A DNA stretch of 64,000 bases from Streptomyces sp. M92. GTDB lineage: Bacteria > Actinomycetota > Actinomycetes > Streptomycetales > Streptomycetaceae. Location of the stretch: the NCBI RefSeq assembly GCF_028473745.1, contig NZ_CP101137.1, positions 5,518,001-5,582,000 on the forward strand, written 5' to 3'. Position numbers and translations under genes: made by a program. Shown here piece after piece: positions 62,123 through 64,000 of this stretch (position 1 is its first letter; each line of letters opens with the position of its first letter). The notes beneath the pieces are model-generated. The model saw nothing but the letters and a program-made list of their open reading frames with translations. It ran no database searches and was not told where the DNA came from.

Positions 62123-62980
62123 TTGAAACGCGCGCGTGCAACGCAGTTGCTGACAGAAATGCTCGACCGCCTGCAAGCCGGAAGCTGGCCTCTCGACCTG
62201 GTCGACGAGGTGTATGTCTTCGGTTCTTATGCCCGCGGGGCACTGGAACCGTCCGATGTCGATGTCGTTGTCGAGCACCGTACAGACGATCGACTGACCG
62301 CCGAGTTCGTCCATGCTCTGTCATACGGGCGCGACCCGTCGGCCCCGATGAAGCGTGCGCTGAAAGGACGGTCGCGCGGCATCCAGCTCCAACTGCGGCA
62401 GCGAAAGTACCTGGAAAAAGAAGGCATCGCTCTGACTCTCCTGTGGCGCGCTGGTGAGCCCGTTGATGCGGCACGCGAACGCCTGGCTGCCCTTACCCCC
62501 GATCCATCGGCCGGCCGAGCCCCACGCGACCATATGATCGCCGCCTTCGACGGCCTCGACCGGTGGATTCCACTCCCGGTCCGTGCCGACCTTGCCGCCA
62601 TGGTCGACACAGGTGCGGTGACCATAAACCAGCTGGAGCTCACCCCTTGCGACCCCGCACACCCGCTGGCCCAGCGCGCCCTCACGCGCTGGACCGCGAT
62701 CAGCCCTCTGCGCAGAGCCGCGGCCGCAGCCCTTGCACACGCCGAAACACACGGCTGCGACATGCATGCCGTACACCTCCACGGTGAACCCCTGCACAGC
62801 CACCACACCGCCCCGAGCCCTGTACTCGGGATCGGCCTCGGCTGGAAGTGCCACGGCCGGCTCACCTACCTCCTCGAAGACGTCACGGAGTGGATCGAAG
62901 TCGTCCGACCCACCCGAGCCCAGCCTCTGCACGCCGTGCACATCACAGTCACCGACCGCAGCGCTCTGCCAGGCCCCTGA
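62123..62980 (+). CDS. MNT-type nucleotidyltransferase
   Basis: 285 residues if started at TTG 62123; an in-frame ATG at 62051 would add 24. The Pol-beta-type minimal nucleotidyltransferase signature reads VYVFGSYARGALEPSDVDVV: G34-S35 followed by D45-V-D47, the metal-binding pair. Such domains AMPylate or otherwise modify HEPN toxins in HEPN-MNT pairs. Here an additional region of about 200 residues follows, with His-rich stretches (MHAVHLHGEPLHSHHTAPSP) and no recognised domain. It is divergent from the SEC-C gene and ends 5 bp before the next transposase gene. Substrate not known. Confidence 0.75.
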   Translation: MKRARATQLLTEMLDRLQAGSWPLDLVDEVYVFGSYARGALEPSDVDVVVEHRTDDRLTAEFVHALSYGRDPSAPMKRALKGRSRGIQLQLRQRKYLEKEGIALTLLWRAGEPVDAARERLAALTPDPSAGRAPRDHMIAAFDGLDRWIPLPVRADLAAMVDTGAVTINQLELTPCDPAHPLAQRALTRWTAISPLRRAAAAALAHAETHGCDMHAVHLHGEPLHSHHTAPSPVLGIGLGWKCHGRLTYLLEDVTEWIEVVRPTRAQPLHAVHITVTDRSALPGP

Positions 62981-62984
62981 CCCG

Positions 62985-64000
62985 CTAGTGATCTGAGTCA
63001 GAGATTCGTCGGCAGTAGGCGGCGACTTTGTCGAGGATCTCGTCGGCGGTCTTCGTCCAGACGAAGGGCCTGGGATGTTCGTTCCAGTCGGCGAGCCAGG
63101 ACCTGATGTCGCGTTCGAGGGCCTGGACGGAGCGGTGGACGCCGCGCTTGAGTTTCTTCTGGGTCAGCTCAGCGAACCACCGCTCCACCAGGTTCAGCCA
63201 GGACGCGCTGGTTGGTGTGAAGTGCAGGTGGAACCGTGGATGCGCCAGCAGCCACTTCTTGATGCCGGGTGTCTTGTGGGTCGCGTAGTTGTCCAGGATC
63301 AGATGCACCTGAAGGCCGGCCGGTACTTCCTTGTCGAGTTTGGCGAGAAACTTCTTGAACTCCGCGGCCCGGTGGCGGCGATGAAGCGAGCCGATGACCT
63401 TGCCGGTCGCCACTTCCAGGGCGGCGAACAGGGTGGTGGTGCCGGCGCGGACGTAGTCGTGGCTGCGGCGTTCAGGAACGCCGGGCATCATCGGCAACAC
63501 CGGCTGAGAGCGGTCGAGAACCTGGATCTGCGACTTCTCGTCCACGCAGAGCACCAGGGCCTTCTCCGGCGGATCGAGGTAGAGGCCGACGACATCGCGG
63601 ACCTTGTCGATGAACAAGGGGTCGGTGGACAGCTTGAACGTCTGCGAGCGGTGCGGGGCCAGGGCGAACGCCCGCCAGATCCTCGAGATGGTCGACTGCG
63701 ACATTCCCGTGGCCGCCGCCATCGACCTCGTCGACCAGTGGGTGGCGTTCTTCGGCTTCTCCTCCAGCGTCTTGACGATGACCCGCTCGACGTCCGCGTC
63801 GGTGATCTTTCGCGGGACACCGGGCCGCGGGTCGTCACACAAGCCGTCCAGGCCCCGTTCGAGGAAGCGGCGTCGCCAGGTGCGGACCGTGTCCGGAGCA
63901 ATCTGCAGACGCCGGGACACCTCCATGATCGAGTGCCCCTCGGGACACTCCAGCACGATCCGCGACCGCTGAGCCAGAGCCTGGGCCGTCGAACGACGCC
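62985..64000 (-). mobile_element. IS630-family transposase gene (type 3), running off the window
   Basis: Open from the right edge to a stop at 62985, at least 337 codons. Helix-turn-helix: HSIMEVSRRLQIAPDTVRTW, then a second one GMSQSTISRIWRAFALAPHR. DDE blocks are LVLCVDEKSQIQVLDRS (Asp), VHLILDNYATHKTPGIKKWL (Asp) and TSASWLNLVERWFAELTQKK (Glu). All three acids are present in one frame, so this one looks intact, unlike the other IS630 copies. The start lies outside. It closes the HEPN/MNT island on the right. Confidence 0.92.

Overview
The window looks like Streptomyces (or a close actinomycete): very GC-rich codons, GGAG-type ribosome binding sites, GTG starts, and families typical of the genus (DUF4259, DUF5133, ANTAR, XRE/MmyB, Doc-like toxin pairs, DNRLRE and Rhs proteins). 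It is an accessory region, probably a chromosome arm or large linear plasmid. About a third of the DNA consists of insertion sequences, transposase remnants and frameshifted genes. I recognised no tRNA, rRNA or CRISPR array.

Layout. 1-4.5 kb: end of an ADP-ribosylglycohydrolase gene, a Tn3 transposase remnant, and a resistance locus (decayed macrolide-type glycosyltransferase, intact Vat/CatB-type acetyltransferase, divergent TetR), then an exonuclease gene broken by a 34-bp palindrome. 5-14 kb: a secreted protein, a membrane protein, several transposase and recombinase relics, a dienelactone-hydrolase-like enzyme, a first displaced Rhs C-terminus with a small membrane protein, and a Doc-like toxin/antitoxin pair. 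14-31 kb: single metabolic and regulatory genes (MOSC, GNAT, VOC, XRE plus drug exporter, MerR plus methyltransferase) mixed with remnants. 31-42 kb: DUF4259, a damaged ISL3 element, methyltransferase and MarR/hydrolase genes, IS630 copy 1, a cold-shock protein, an ANTAR/DUF5133 cluster, and AraC plus O-methyltransferase. 43-54 kb: a polymorphic-toxin region, with a secreted DNRLRE protein whose C-terminus is a cationic tip followed by a four-helix membrane protein, then two Rhs genes with hydrophobic tips, each followed by a tiny membrane protein. 54-56 kb: an IS5-type element abutting IS630 copy 2. 56-63 kb: a compact group of poorly characterised genes bounded by IS630-type elements, containing two proteins with the HEPN R-x4-H motif, a SEC-C protein and an MNT-type nucleotidyltransferase.

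Two themes stand out. First, four large secreted-toxin-like C-termini are hydrophobic or cationic and each is followed by a small membrane protein in the same direction. This suggests membrane-active toxin tips with membrane-embedded immunity proteins. Second, the IS-bounded HEPN/SEC-C/MNT group resembles the building blocks of RNase-based defence or abortive-infection systems, but in an arrangement I do not recognise. All family assignments are from motif reading and memory; no database search was run.
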